Source: Thiomonas delicata (GTDB lineage Bacteria > Pseudomonadota > Gammaproteobacteria > Burkholderiales > Burkholderiaceae_C). From it: DNA of 64,000 nucleotides. Under the pieces are notes generated by a model. That model was given only the letters and a program-made list of their open reading frames with translations, made no database searches and had not been told where the DNA came from. Each line of letters opens with the position of its first letter. Positions within the stretch are counted from its first letter, which is position 1. The DNA lies in NCBI RefSeq assembly GCF_900088825.1, contig NZ_LT592170.1:854561-918560 (forward strand). Reading direction: 5' to 3'. The position numbers were made by a program, and so were the translations under genes. Below, piece by piece: positions 17,202 to 27,839 of this stretch.

Positions 17202-17561
17202 TCAACGCCTGGGTTCGAAGATGCCTTCGAGCGCGCTGTCGATGATGAGGCCAGCCAGGCTGTACAGCAGCGAGCCGATGACGGCCGCGCCGAAGCTGCG
17301 CACGTGAAAGCCATCGGTCAGCCCGGAGGCGGCGTAAAACATCAGGGCGTTGATGACAAAGAAGAACAGCCCCAGGGTCAGCACGGTGATGGGCAGGGTC
17401 AGGATGAACAGCACCGGGCGCACCAGCGCGTTGAGCAGCCCGATGATCAGCGCCGCCCACATCGCCGCCGCGAAGCCCGCCAGCTGGACGCCGCTGTAGA
17501 GGTAGGCCACGGCCAGCAAGGCGGTGGCCGAAAGCAGCCATTTGGCGATGAGTTTGAGCAT
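17202..17561 (-). CDS. Phage-holin-4-superfamily small membrane protein
   Basis: A 119-residue integral membrane protein of the family annotated 'phage holin family protein' (mycobacterial holin superfamily IV), common in bacterial chromosomes away from phages. Four hydrophobic segments are visible: about 4-22, 28-46, 53-77 and 88-108. The LNALVRPVLFILTLPITVLTLGLF segment (48-71) is the family hallmark. AAGGAG lies nine bases before the ATG at 17561, which decides it over an in-frame codon 21 bases upstream. It lies 24 bp downstream of purB and is probably co-transcribed. Nothing suggests a lysis role; the function is unknown. Confidence 0.85.
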   Translation of the reverse strand: MLKLIAKWLLSATALLAVAYLYSGVQLAGFAAAMWAALIIGLLNALVRPVLFILTLPITVLTLGLFFFVINALMFYAASGLTDGFHVRSFGAAVIGSLLYSLAGLIIDSALEGIFEPRR

Positions 17562-17585
17562 GGCGGCTCGCTCCTTCGGCACCGC

Positions 17586-19734
<2,149 letters not shown>

Positions 19735-19782
19735 GGCAAGCGCGTTCGGCAAGACCGGCCGGGCGCTGCGGCGTTCGGCTGT

Positions 19783-20316
19783 TCAGCCGGCGGGGTCCCG
19801 CGGCGCGGTGGCGATGCGGCCGTGCAGCCCTTGCAGCGCGTGGCGCGCCGAGGCCAGGCGTATGTCTTGCCGGTCGCCTGGCCAGACAACAGACTCGGCT
19901 TCGGCGACGTGTCCTTCGCCATCCCGCCAAGCCCAGCCGAACCACACCAGTCCGACCGGCTTGTCGGCGGTTCCGCCACCTGGGCCTGCGATGCCGGTGA
20001 TGGCCAGCGCGGCCTGGACTGGAGCGCGCGCCAGGACGCCCCGGGCCATGGCCGTCGCCACCTCGCGGCTGACCGCGCCGTGCGTGTCGAGCAGGGCCTG
20101 CGGTAGGCCCAGCAATTCGATCTTGGCGCGATTGCTGTAGGTGACCAGGCCGCGTTCGAACCAGTCGCTCGATCCGGCAATGCTGGTGACGGCCGCCGCC
20201 ACCAGCCCGCCCGTGCACGACTCGGCGCAGCCGAGCATCCAGCCGCGGCGCATCAGTGCCGTGCGCAAGGCGAGCGCGGCCTCCACGACCGACCGCCAAT
20301 CCGACTCAAACGCCAT
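19783..20316 (-). CDS. pncC: Nicotinamide-nucleotide amidohydrolase (CinA C-terminal type)
   Basis: Deamidates nicotinamide mononucleotide to nicotinate mononucleotide in NAD recycling. The 177-residue protein is the stand-alone CinA C-terminal domain with the conserved CAESCTGG (30-37), TYSNRAKIELLG and ITGIAGPGGG (106-115) motifs and KPVGLVWFGW. It starts at 20316 inside the end of pgpA (11-bp overlap), with a G-rich stretch before the ATG. The thiL-pgpA-pncC order is a conserved proteobacterial operon. Confidence 0.93.
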   Translation of the reverse strand: MAFESDWRSVVEAALALRTALMRRGWMLGCAESCTGGLVAAAVTSIAGSSDWFERGLVTYSNRAKIELLGLPQALLDTHGAVSREVATAMARGVLARAPVQAALAITGIAGPGGGTADKPVGLVWFGWAWRDGEGHVAEAESVVWPGDRQDIRLASARHALQGLHGRIATAPRDPAG

Positions 20317-20854
20317 GCCCGAACCCCCCCAGCAGCGCGAGCCGCGCGCCGAACAGGACACCCAGGGTCAGCAGGGCGGCGACGAGGTCGTCGAACATGA
20401 TGCCGACGCCCCCCTTGATGTGCTTGTCGGCCCAGCCCACCGGGCCGCGCTTGACCGCATCGAACAGACGAAACAGCGCGAACCCGGCCGCCTGCAGCCA
20501 CCACGCCGCCGGCGCACCCGGGGCCGATTGCAGCAACCAGAGCACCAGCCAGATGGCGATGATCTCGTCCCACACCACCGCAGACGGGTCGTCGGTCCGC
20601 AAGGCGCGCGCCGTGCGCCCGCAGGCCCAGCCGCCGAGCATCAAGCCGCCGAGCAGCAGTGCGGCCCAGCCGAAGTTCGACAGCCAAGGCGCGAGCAGCA
20701 GATAGCCGGCCCAGCCCAGGAGGCTGCCAGCCGTGCCGGGGGCGATGGGCGACAGACCTGCGCCGAAGCCCAAGGCGAGCAAGTGCACGGGGTTTTTCAA
20801 GGCGAAACGCCAGTCGGCGCGGACCGCTGCGTTTGTGGGGGGTGGAGGGCTCAT
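20306..20854 (-). CDS. pgpA: Phosphatidylglycerophosphatase A
   Basis: Inner-membrane phosphatase that removes phosphate from phosphatidylglycerophosphate to give phosphatidylglycerol. The 182-residue protein contains the PgpA motifs GFGAGLSPIAPGTAGSLLGW (29-48), VVWDEIIAIWL and the C-terminal FDDLVAALLTLGVL, with several membrane segments. Its ATG overlaps the thiL stop by four bases and its own end overlaps pncC, indicating tight translational coupling across three genes. Confidence 0.95.
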   Translation of the reverse strand: MSPPPPTNAAVRADWRFALKNPVHLLALGFGAGLSPIAPGTAGSLLGWAGYLLLAPWLSNFGWAALLLGGLMLGGWACGRTARALRTDDPSAVVWDEIIAIWLVLWLLQSAPGAPAAWWLQAAGFALFRLFDAVKRGPVGWADKHIKGGVGIMFDDLVAALLTLGVLFGARLALLGGFGHGV

Positions 20855-21819
20855 GGCGTGCGGAAATGGTCGAAGGCGGTGAAATGTTGGGCGATGGACA
20901 GGCCGTGCGCGTCCAGCAGCGTCAGGCCGGCCGTGGCGGTGATGTGTCCGATGGCCGCCACGGGCGTGCCTGCGGCCTCGGCGGCGGCCACCACGTCCGC
21001 GTGGCGCCCGGGCGGCGCCGTGAACAGCAGTTCGTAATCGTCACCGCCGGCAAGCTGGCAGGCACGGCGGCGCGTCTCGGGCTGGGCGGCAAGCGCCGCG
21101 CTGGACGGGATGGCGTCGGCATGCAGCAGCGCACCCACGCCGCTGGCCTCGAGCACATGGCCGAGGTCGCCGAGCAGGCCGTCGGAAACGTCGATCGCGC
21201 TGGTGGCGATGCCGCGCAAGCCAAGCCCCAGGCTCACGCGCGGCGTGGGCTGGTCCATGCGCGCCTCCAGCGCCGCCAGCGTATCGCCGGGCAGTGTCCA
21301 TTCGCCCCGGCGATGGCCCAGCGCCAGGCGCGCGTCGCCGGGGGTGCCGCTGACCCACAACTCGTCGCCCGCACATGCCCCGCCGCGGCGCAAGGCGAGA
21401 CCCGGGCGGACCAGGCCCATGACCGTGATGCACACATTCAGAGGCCCCTTCGTCGTATCTCCGCCCACGAGTTCGATGTCATGGGCGTCCGCCAAGGCGA
21501 ACAGTCCGGCGCTGAAGCCGGCAAGCCAGGCGGCGTCGGCGGCCGGAAGGGCCAGCGCCAGCGTGAACGCCAGCGGCTGCGCCCCCATGGCGGCGAGGTC
21601 CGACAGGTTCACCGCCAGCGCCTTGTGGCCAAGCTTGAACGGATCGGCTCCCGGCAGGAAATGCCGGCCCTCGACCAGCATGTCGGTCGAGACGGCCAGC
21701 TGCCAGCCGGGCGGGATGTCCAGCAGGGCGCAGTCATCCCCCACGCCGAGCACAGCGCGGCGCGGGGGACGGGTGAAATAGCGGGCGATGAGATCGAATT
21801 CGCCGAGGGATGCAGCCAT
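20851..21819 (-). CDS. thiL: Thiamine-monophosphate kinase
   Basis: Phosphorylates thiamine monophosphate to thiamine diphosphate, the last step of TPP synthesis. TPP is also the cofactor of the transketolase encoded in this window. The protein shows LGEFDLIARYF, the VGDDCALLD metal-binding motif, STDMLVEGRHF, LVGGDTTKGP, DVSDGLLGDLGH and GGDDYELLF, all AIR-synthase/ThiL hallmarks. ATG at 21819 gives 322 residues, the usual size; an in-frame ATG at 21864 would add 15 residues without family resemblance. Confidence 0.95.
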   Translation of the reverse strand: MAASLGEFDLIARYFTRPPRRAVLGVGDDCALLDIPPGWQLAVSTDMLVEGRHFLPGADPFKLGHKALAVNLSDLAAMGAQPLAFTLALALPAADAAWLAGFSAGLFALADAHDIELVGGDTTKGPLNVCITVMGLVRPGLALRRGGACAGDELWVSGTPGDARLALGHRRGEWTLPGDTLAALEARMDQPTPRVSLGLGLRGIATSAIDVSDGLLGDLGHVLEASGVGALLHADAIPSSAALAAQPETRRRACQLAGGDDYELLFTAPPGRHADVVAAAEAAGTPVAAIGHITATAGLTLLDAHGLSIAQHFTAFDHFRTP

Positions 21820-21969
21820 ATTCCCATTGTCGCCGCTTGCGTGCATGCCGGTGCGCGCCCCCATGTCGCGGTCATCGGCCCGGCAGGCTCCTAGAATGAA
21901 TCGCGCCCATCAAAACGCGCTTCATCAAAACCTAGGCGCGCCCTCTCGATCGCCATAGCGGAGACTCAC

Positions 21970-24261
21970 ATGTCCACCCCCGATGCCAAGGCTGCGCTGC
22001 GTCGCGCAGCCTTGGAGTACCACGAATTTCCCCGCCCCGGGAAAATCAGCGTCACGCCGACCAAACAACTCTCCAACCAGCGCGATCTGGCGCTGGCCTA
22101 CTCGCCCGGCGTTGCCGCGGCGTGCGAGGACATCGTGGCCAACCCGACCAACGCCGCCCGCTTCACGGCGCGCAGCAATCTGGTGGGCGTCATCACCAAT
22201 GGCACGGCGGTGCTGGGCCTGGGCGACATCGGTCCGCTGGCGGCCAAGCCGGTCATGGAAGGCAAGGCGGTGCTGTTCAAGAAGTTCGCCAATATCGACG
22301 TGTTCGATATCGAGATCAGCGAGAAGGATCCGGCCAAGCTCATCGACATCATCGCCGCGCTGGAGCCCACCTTCGGCGGCATCAATCTCGAGGACATCAA
22401 GGCCCCGGAGTGTTTCCAGGTCGAGCGCACCCTGCGCGAGCGCATGCGCATCCCGGTGTTTCACGACGACCAGCACGGCACGGCCATCATCGTCGGCGCG
22501 GCGGTGCTCAACGGGCTCAAGGTCGTCGGCAAACGGATCGAGGACGTCAAGCTGGTGTGCTCGGGCGCGGGCGCGGCGGCGCTCGCCTGCCTGCGCCTGC
22601 TGGAGCACCTCGGGTTGTCGCGGCAGCATATCTGGGTCAGCGACCTGGCGGGCGTCGTCTGGGAAGGGCGCACCGAACTGATGGATCCTGACAAGGCGCG
22701 CTATGCGCAAGCCACCGATGCGCGCAGACTGAGCGACATCATCGACGATGCCGACATCTTCCTCGGCTTGTCCGCCGGCGGGGTGCTCAAGCCGGACATG
22801 GTCGCGCGCATGGCGCCGCGGCCCTTGATCCTGGCGCTTGCCAACCCGACTCCGGAGATCCTGCCCGAGGAGGTCAAGGCCGTGCGCGACGACGCCGTGA
22901 TCGCCACTGGACGCTCCGATTACCCGAACCAGGTCAACAACGTCCTGTGTTTTCCCTACATCTTCCGTGGCGCGTTGGACTGCGGCGCCACGACCATCAC
23001 CACCGAGATGGAAGTCGCCGCGGTGCGCGCCATCGCCGAGCTGGCGCAGATGGAGCAAAGCGATGTCGTGGCGGCGGCCTATGGAGGGCAGGAGATCAGT
23101 TTTGGCCCGAACTACCTGATTCCCAGGCCCTTCGACCCGCGTCTCATCCTCCACATCGCCCCGGCGGTGGCCAAGGCGGCCGCCGACAGCGGCGTGGCGA
23201 CGCGGCCGGTCGCCGATCTGGAGGCCTACCGCGACCAGCTGCAGCAGTTCGTGTACCAGTCGGGCGCGATGATGCGGCCGATTTTCTCCATCGCCAAGCA
23301 CGCGCAGAAAAAGCGCATCGTCTATGCCGAAGGCGAGGACGAGCGGGTCCTGCGCGCGGTGCGGGTCGTTGTGGACGAGCATTTGGCGCGGCCCATCCTG
23401 GTGGGGCGCCCGGCGGTCATTGCCCAGCGTGTGGACCGCTTCGGCCTGCGCCTGCAGCAGGGGCGCGACTACGAGGTGGTCAACACCGACCACGACGAGC
23501 GCTACCGCGAGTTCTGGCAGACCTACCAGCGGCTTGCCGGACGCAAGGGCGTGACACCGCCTTTCGCCAAGATCGAGATGCGCCGCCGCCTGACGTTGAT
23601 CAGCGCGATGATGCTGCACAAGGGCGAGGCCGACGGGATGATCTGCGGTACCTGGGGCAATACCCACCTGCATCTGCACTACATCGACCAGGTGATCGGC
23701 AAGCGCCCTGGAGCCAAGGTCTACGCGGCGATGAATGGACTGATCCTGCCGGGACGCCAGGTCATGCTGGTCGACACCCACATCAATCTTGACCCGAGCG
23801 CGGAGGACTTGGCCGAGATCACCCTGATGGCGGCCGAGGAAATGCGCAGGTTCGGCATCGCGCCGAAGGTCGCGCTTCTGTCGCATTCGAATTTCGGCTC
23901 CAGCAATGCTCCGAGCGCGCTGAAGATGCGGCAGACCTTGGAATTGCTCCATCAACGCGCCGCGGATCTCGAGGTCGATGGTGAAATGCACGGCGATTGC
24001 GCTTTCGATCCGTCATTGCGTTCGAGCCTGCTGCCGGAAACCACCCTCTCGGGTGAGGCCAACCTGCTCGTGTTCCCGGGTCTGGATGCCGCCAACATTG
24101 CCTATAACCTGCTCAAGGCGACAGGCAGCAACAACGTGGCCATCGGGCCCATCCTGTTGGGCGCGGCGCAGCCGGTGAACATCCTCACGGCGTCCAGTAC
24201 GGTTCGCCGCATCGTGAATGTGACGGCGCTGACGGTGATGGATGCCAATTCCACGCGTTAA
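21970..24261 (+). CDS. maeB: NADP-dependent malic enzyme with C-terminal phosphotransacetylase-like domain
   Basis: Oxidatively decarboxylates malate to pyruvate, producing NADPH. The 763-residue protein has the MaeB layout. The malic enzyme half (about 1-430) shows [50 protein letters not shown] for dinucleotide binding, and [14 protein letters not shown] phosphate acetyl/butyryltransferase-like half (about 440-763) includes [12 protein letters not shown] and [19 protein letters not shown]. The C-terminal domain of MaeB proteins is regulatory (acetyl-CoA sensing) and not a working Pta. A terminator follows. Confidence 0.96.
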   Translation: MSTPDAKAALRRAALEYHEFPRPGKISVTPTKQLSNQRDLALAYSPGVAAACEDIVANPTNAARFTARSNLVGVITNGTAVLGLGDIGPLAAKPVMEGKAVLFKKFANIDVFDIEISEKDPAKLIDIIAALEPTFGGINLEDIKAPECFQVERTLRERMRIPVFHDDQHGTAIIVGAAVLNGLKVVGKRIEDVKLVCSGAGAAALACLRLLEHLGLSRQHIWVSDLAGVVWEGRTELMDPDKARYAQATDARRLSDIIDDADIFLGLSAGGVLKPDMVARMAPRPLILALANPTPEILPEEVKAVRDDAVIATGRSDYPNQVNNVLCFPYIFRGALDCGATTITTEMEVAAVRAIAELAQMEQSDVVAAAYGGQEISFGPNYLIPRPFDPRLILHIAPAVAKAAADSGVATRPVADLEAYRDQLQQFVYQSGAMMRPIFSIAKHAQKKRIVYAEGEDERVLRAVRVVVDEHLARPILVGRPAVIAQRVDRFGLRLQQGRDYEVVNTDHDERYREFWQTYQRLAGRKGVTPPFAKIEMRRRLTLISAMMLHKGEADGMICGTWGNTHLHLHYIDQVIGKRPGAKVYAAMNGLILPGRQVMLVDTHINLDPSAEDLAEITLMAAEEMRRFGIAPKVALLSHSNFGSSNAPSALKMRQTLELLHQRAADLEVDGEMHGDCAFDPSLRSSLLPETTLSGEANLLVFPGLDAANIAYNLLKATGSNNVAIGPILLGAAQPVNILTASSTVRRIVNVTALTVMDANSTR

Positions 24262-24281
24262 GCGCTTGGATCTCGGACGAC

Positions 24282-24304
24282 AACGGGGCGAAGGCCCCGT
24301 TTTT
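24282..24304 (+). terminator. Rho-independent terminator after maeB
   Basis: AACGGGGC (24282-24289), loop GAAG, GCCCCGTT (24294-24301), then further T residues to 24304. It lies 20 bp after the maeB stop. Confidence 0.9.
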
Positions 24305-24614
24305 AGGTTTCCTGTGATGAGTGTACGCTTACTTCAGTTGCCCTTGCTGCACAAAAAATAGGCGCAATTCTTGCTTTCGGCGCGCGATTCCAATACGCTT
24401 CGGATTTGGCGCGCGCCGTTGTGCGCCTCAAAAGCGCATCCAGTCTGGCGCATCGGCAGGCGTGATACGGCTTGGTGCCGAGGCGGGGATGTTCTGACCT
24501 AGGCAGACTGATGCGCTATATCCATCCTCGCAGAACGTGATTTCAGCGGGTTTTTGCAAAATCGCAAAATCTTATTCCGTGTCAAGGCTCGTAGCCCGCA
24601 TCAGCCGATTCTTC
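24305..24614. other. Less GC-rich intergenic stretch between maeB and the ribonuclease gene
   Basis: About 310 nt with visibly lower GC than the surroundings (for example the stretch with ACAAAAAATAGG near 24352 and the TTTTTGCAAAATCGCAAAATC region near 24552). No gene or convincing sigma-70 promoter could be identified. It probably holds the promoter of the ribonuclease-inhibitor pair. An in-frame GTG at 24537 could make the ribonuclease longer. Confidence 0.45.
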
Positions 24615-25019
24615 ATGCCGGGCCCGCGTGCCGCCTGGACACTTGCGTTGTGCTCGGTCTTGCTCCTTGCGCAGTCGTTCGAAGTCGCAGGCATGCGTGC
24701 GGCATGGGCGCGGGAGCGGCCAGCACGCATTGCGCCGACGATTCCGGCAGAACAACTGCCTGCCCAGGCCCGGCAGACGTTGCGCTTGATTCGGCAGGGC
24801 GGGCCTTTTCCATATGCTAAAGACGGCATCGTCTTCGGGAACTATGAACACATCTTGCCGCAACGACGGCGCGGCTATTACCGCGAATACACCGTGCCCA
24901 CTCCAGGAAGCCGCAATCGGGGGGCGCAACGCATTGTCTGCGGGGGGCCGAAGCGCGCCCCCGATCTCTGTTACTACACCCATGATCACTACGCAAGTTT
25001 CCAATCCATCGCTCAGTGA
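24615..25019 (+). CDS. Secreted guanyl-specific ribonuclease (RNase Sa/barnase superfamily)
   Basis: Predicted extracytoplasmic endoribonuclease. From the ATG at 24615 there is a signal peptide (WTLALCSVLLLAQSF core, cleavage near residues 30-32), a short linker, and a microbial RNase domain. The GYYREYTVPTPGSRNRGAQRIV and YYTHDHYASF segments align by eye with Streptomyces RNase Sa. Catalytic Glu91, Arg106 and His125 correspond to Glu54, Arg69 and His85 there. At 134 residues it is a normal size with leader. An in-frame GTG at 24537 would give a 160-residue form with a longer N-terminal region. The last 38 bases overlap the start of the barstar-like gene, so enzyme and inhibitor are translationally linked. 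Confidence 0.88.
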   Translation: MPGPRAAWTLALCSVLLLAQSFEVAGMRAAWARERPARIAPTIPAEQLPAQARQTLRLIRQGGPFPYAKDGIVFGNYEHILPQRRRGYYREYTVPTPGSRNRGAQRIVCGGPKRAPDLCYYTHDHYASFQSIAQ

Positions 25020-25428
25020 GGCCGAGGGCGGGGTCAATCTGAAGGCCCTGCGCCCGAACATCGTGCAGTCGATTCGCGCGTTCCGCGTGCCTGCGCTGCA
25101 GGCCGCCGCGCAGGATGCCGGGCAGCATTTTCTCTACGCGAATCTGGCGCAGGCCACGACCAAGCAGGAGGTGCTGGAAATCGTGGCGCGATCCTTCCTG
25201 TTTCCGAAGCATTTCGGCAAGAATTTCGATGCGCTGCGCGATTGCCTGACCGACATGATCGCAGGAGCCGGACGACAGCCCGGCTTTGTCATCGTGCTGG
25301 AGCAGTTGCCCATGACCCAGCGTTTCGACAAGGAGGCGCGGGAGACCCTGCTGGACGTTTTCCGCGATGCCGCGGACTTCTGGTACGAACAGGGCGTCGA
25401 TTTCAGGGTTTTCTATTCTTTTCTGTGA
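24982..25428 (+). CDS. Barstar-family ribonuclease inhibitor
   Basis: Predicted cytoplasmic inhibitor protecting the cell from the overlapping upstream ribonuclease. The 148-residue protein has a 60-residue N-terminal extension and then a barstar domain: FPKHFGKNFDALRDCLTDM places Asp83 and Asp87 where barstar has Asp35 and Asp39, the residues that plug the RNase active site. The end (DVFRDAADFWYEQGVDFRVF) resembles the barstar last helix and strand. The ATG at 24982 lies within the ribonuclease gene; an in-frame start further upstream is unlikely. The pairing with an RNase Sa-like protein strongly supports the inhibitor role. Confidence 0.88.
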   Translation: MITTQVSNPSLSEAEGGVNLKALRPNIVQSIRAFRVPALQAAAQDAGQHFLYANLAQATTKQEVLEIVARSFLFPKHFGKNFDALRDCLTDMIAGAGRQPGFVIVLEQLPMTQRFDKEARETLLDVFRDAADFWYEQGVDFRVFYSFL

Positions 25429-25546
25429 CCCGCACGCTTGCCCGGGAGGCGTTGCGGGGCGAAGATGAACCGGGTTATCCCATCGCTGGCGCGGCAGGTC
25501 GCGTCCAGCCGGCGCCATGGTATGGCGTATGGGTTGCCGAAGCGGC

Positions 25547-26380
25547 TTAGGTGGCGGGAGGTTCTTGCCGTGAGATTGCGGGCAGCTCCAGGGCCAGACT
25601 CACATAGTCCTGTACGCTGACTTCCTCGGCGCGGCGCTGCAGGTCGAAAGCGCCACCATAGCCTTGGGCTTGCAGCCAGGGTTCGAGCGCATGGCGCAGC
25701 AGTTTGCGACGCTGCGCGAACGCCGCGGCTGTCAACGCCTTCAGGCGCGCAGGGTCCAGGCCCAGCAAGGCATGTTCGGGGCGTGGCAGCATGCGCACCA
25801 CGGCGGAGTCGACGCGCGGCGGCGGCGAGAACGAATCCGGCCCGACGTCCAAAATATTCCACATGCGGTAGCGCCACTGCAGCATGACCGACATGCGGCC
25901 ATAGTCGGCGCAGGCCGGTGCCGCGACCATGCGCGCGACGACCTCCTTCTGCAGCATGAAGTGCTGATCCTGGACATGCGCGGCGGCATCCATCAAGTGA
26001 AACAGCAGCGGGCTGGAGATGTTGTAGGGCAGATTCCCGAAGATGCGCAGCCCGCTGCCGAGGCTTGCCACATCGAAAGCCAGTGCGTCGGATTCGATGA
26101 CGCGCACACGTTCGGGTTCGCGCGAGCGCCAGCGGGCGGCCAGGTCGCGGTCGAGTTCCACCACGGTGAGCCGGCCGGCGCGGTCGAGCATAGGCCAGGT
26201 CAGCGCGCCGAGTCCGGGACCGATTTCCACCAGCGGCTGTCCGGGGCGTGGATCAACCGCGGCCACGATCTCGGCAATCACGCCGGTGTCCGTGAGGAAG
26301 TGCTGCCCGAAGCGCTTGCGTGCGGTATGGCCCCCGATGCGTGTGGGGCCGCGCGAAGCGCGCTGGCGCGTGGCATCCAT
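25547..26380 (-). CDS. rsmA: 16S rRNA dimethyladenosine transferase
   Basis: Dimethylates two adjacent adenosines in helix 45 near the 3' end of 16S rRNA, a late 30S maturation step. The 277-residue protein shows [12 protein letters not shown], the SAM-binding [15 protein letters not shown], the acidic VVELDRDLA, and the catalytic [14 protein letters not shown] motif of KsgA enzymes. The C-terminal [12 protein letters not shown] is also typical. ATG at 26380 gives normal length. It lies 43 bp downstream of surA; the pdxA gene that separates them in many Proteobacteria is absent. Confidence 0.96.
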   Translation of the reverse strand: MDATRQRASRGPTRIGGHTARKRFGQHFLTDTGVIAEIVAAVDPRPGQPLVEIGPGLGALTWPMLDRAGRLTVVELDRDLAARWRSREPERVRVIESDALAFDVASLGSGLRIFGNLPYNISSPLLFHLMDAAAHVQDQHFMLQKEVVARMVAAPACADYGRMSVMLQWRYRMWNILDVGPDSFSPPPRVDSAVVRMLPRPEHALLGLDPARLKALTAAAFAQRRKLLRHALEPWLQAQGYGGAFDLQRRAEEVSVQDYVSLALELPAISRQEPPAT

Positions 26381-26423
26381 GGGGAGTCGGACAGGCAGTG
26401 GTGGGAATGAGCCGCCGCGCGGC

Positions 26424-27839
26424 TTAGGAGTCCGCGCTCGGAATGCGCACGTAGGTACGGGCGCGCACGTCCTTGACGAGTTCGTCGAAGTCCTTCGCCT
26501 CCTTTTGCTGCAGCAAGATGTTGCGCGCCACGGCCCGCTCCTGCGCGGGGGCCAGCGCATGTTCGCGGCGGTCGACCAACTGGAGCAGGACGACCTTGCC
26601 CGGCAAAGTGATGGGTTGCGAGACCTGGCCGGGGTTGAGGCGGTTGAGTGCGGCATCGAGCGCGGGCGGCAACTCGCCCGGCAGGATCCAGCCGAGATCG
26701 CCGCCCTTTTTCGCGGAGGTGACGTCTTGCGAGAGTTCGCGTGCCTTGGCCGAGAATTGCACCTCGCCCTTCTCCACGGCTTGACGAATGCCGTCGAGTT
26801 CCTTGACCGCGCTTTCCTGCGCCTTGCCGCCGCTTGCTTTGAGCACGATCTCACGCACCTGGCTTTGCATGGCTGTGGCCGCCGGCGTCTGGGCGCCTTG
26901 CTCGGCAACCAGCTTGAGGATGTGAAACCCGGCAGGGCTGCGGATCACGGCGCTGATCTCGCCGGGCGTGAGCCCGCGTATGGCGTCGATGAACAAACGC
27001 GGCCACTGGTTCGCGGGGCGCACGCCAAGATTGCCCCCGTCCTTGGCTTCCGGTCCCTGGGAGTATTCGGCAGCCAGTTTGGCGAAATCGCGCCCCTGCC
27101 TGAGCTTGGCCAGCGCTGCATCGATGCGCGCCCTGGCCTCGCTCACCTGCTCCGCGCTGGGCTGACTGGGCAGCGGGACAAAGATCTGGGCGAGTTGAAT
27201 CTGGGTTTGCGCGGACAGGGGCTGCTTGGCCTGGTTGGCGAGGAAATCGTCCACTTCCTGGTCGCTGATCTTGATGCGCGAGGCCACATCGCGCTCGCGC
27301 AGGCGGCCGATCAGGATTTCGCGCTTGATCTGTTCTTTGTAGTCGCTCCAGCCCAGCCCTTGGGACGTGACCTGCTGGCGAAACTGCTCCGGCGTGAGCT
27401 TGTAGCCGGCAGCCACCTGCGCGATGGCGCGGTCGACCGTGTCGTTGGAGACGGTGATGCCATTCTCCTGGGCATACTGCGCCAGCGCCAGTTGGTCGAT
27501 GAGCTGGTTCAGGAGTTCGGCACGCAACTGCGCCAGGGGCGGCATCTGCGCGCCTTGCCGGCGGATTTGTTCTTCGGCGGCGCGCAAGCGCAGCTGGATG
27601 TCGTACTGCGTGATGACCTGGCTGCCGACCACGGCCGCGATGCCGTCACTGTCCGGCTGAGGCCGTGTCTGCGGCAAGGCTTCGGCAGGCGTGGCTGGCA
27701 GCTGCGGGGTTTGCAGCAGGGGGGACGCGGCGCCCGACGGGCCGGGGCCGGTTTTCAGCCCCAGCCCCTGGGCGCCGGCGGAACCGCAGGCCAGGGCTGT
27801 GGCCAGGATGGCCGCGCCGCGCAGAAATCGATTACTCAT
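26424..27839 (-). CDS. surA: Periplasmic chaperone and peptidyl-prolyl isomerase SurA
   Basis: Escorts unfolded outer-membrane proteins, including LptD, to the BAM complex. The 471-residue protein has a signal peptide ([19 protein letters not shown]) and an N-terminal chaperone core with [19 protein letters not shown]. Two parvulin (PpiC) domains follow: about 205-310 (LAQIFVPLP ... [13 protein letters not shown] ... [10 protein letters not shown]) and about 325-420 ([17 protein letters not shown]). Its start overlaps the lptD end by 8 bp, the conserved lptD-surA coupling that joins a chaperone to its key client. Confidence 0.96.
   Translation of the reverse strand: MSNRFLRGAAILATALACGSAGAQGLGLKTGPGPSGAASPLLQTPQLPATPAEALPQTRPQPDSDGIAAVVGSQVITQYDIQLRLRAAEEQIRRQGAQMPPLAQLRAELLNQLIDQLALAQYAQENGITVSNDTVDRAIAQVAAGYKLTPEQFRQQVTSQGLGWSDYKEQIKREILIGRLRERDVASRIKISDQEVDDFLANQAKQPLSAQTQIQLAQIFVPLPSQPSAEQVSEARARIDAALAKLRQGRDFAKLAAEYSQGPEAKDGGNLGVRPANQWPRLFIDAIRGLTPGEISAVIRSPAGFHILKLVAEQGAQTPAATAMQSQVREIVLKASGGKAQESAVKELDGIRQAVEKGEVQFSAKARELSQDVTSAKKGGDLGWILPGELPPALDAALNRLNPGQVSQPITLPGKVVLLQLVDRREHALAPAQERAVARNILLQQKEAKDFDELVKDVRARTYVRIPSADS

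Noticed and set aside
17202..17561. Holin annotation as a sign of a prophage
   Set aside because: No lysin, capsid, integrase or attachment repeats are nearby. The neighbours are housekeeping genes, and this protein family is common in chromosomes without phages.
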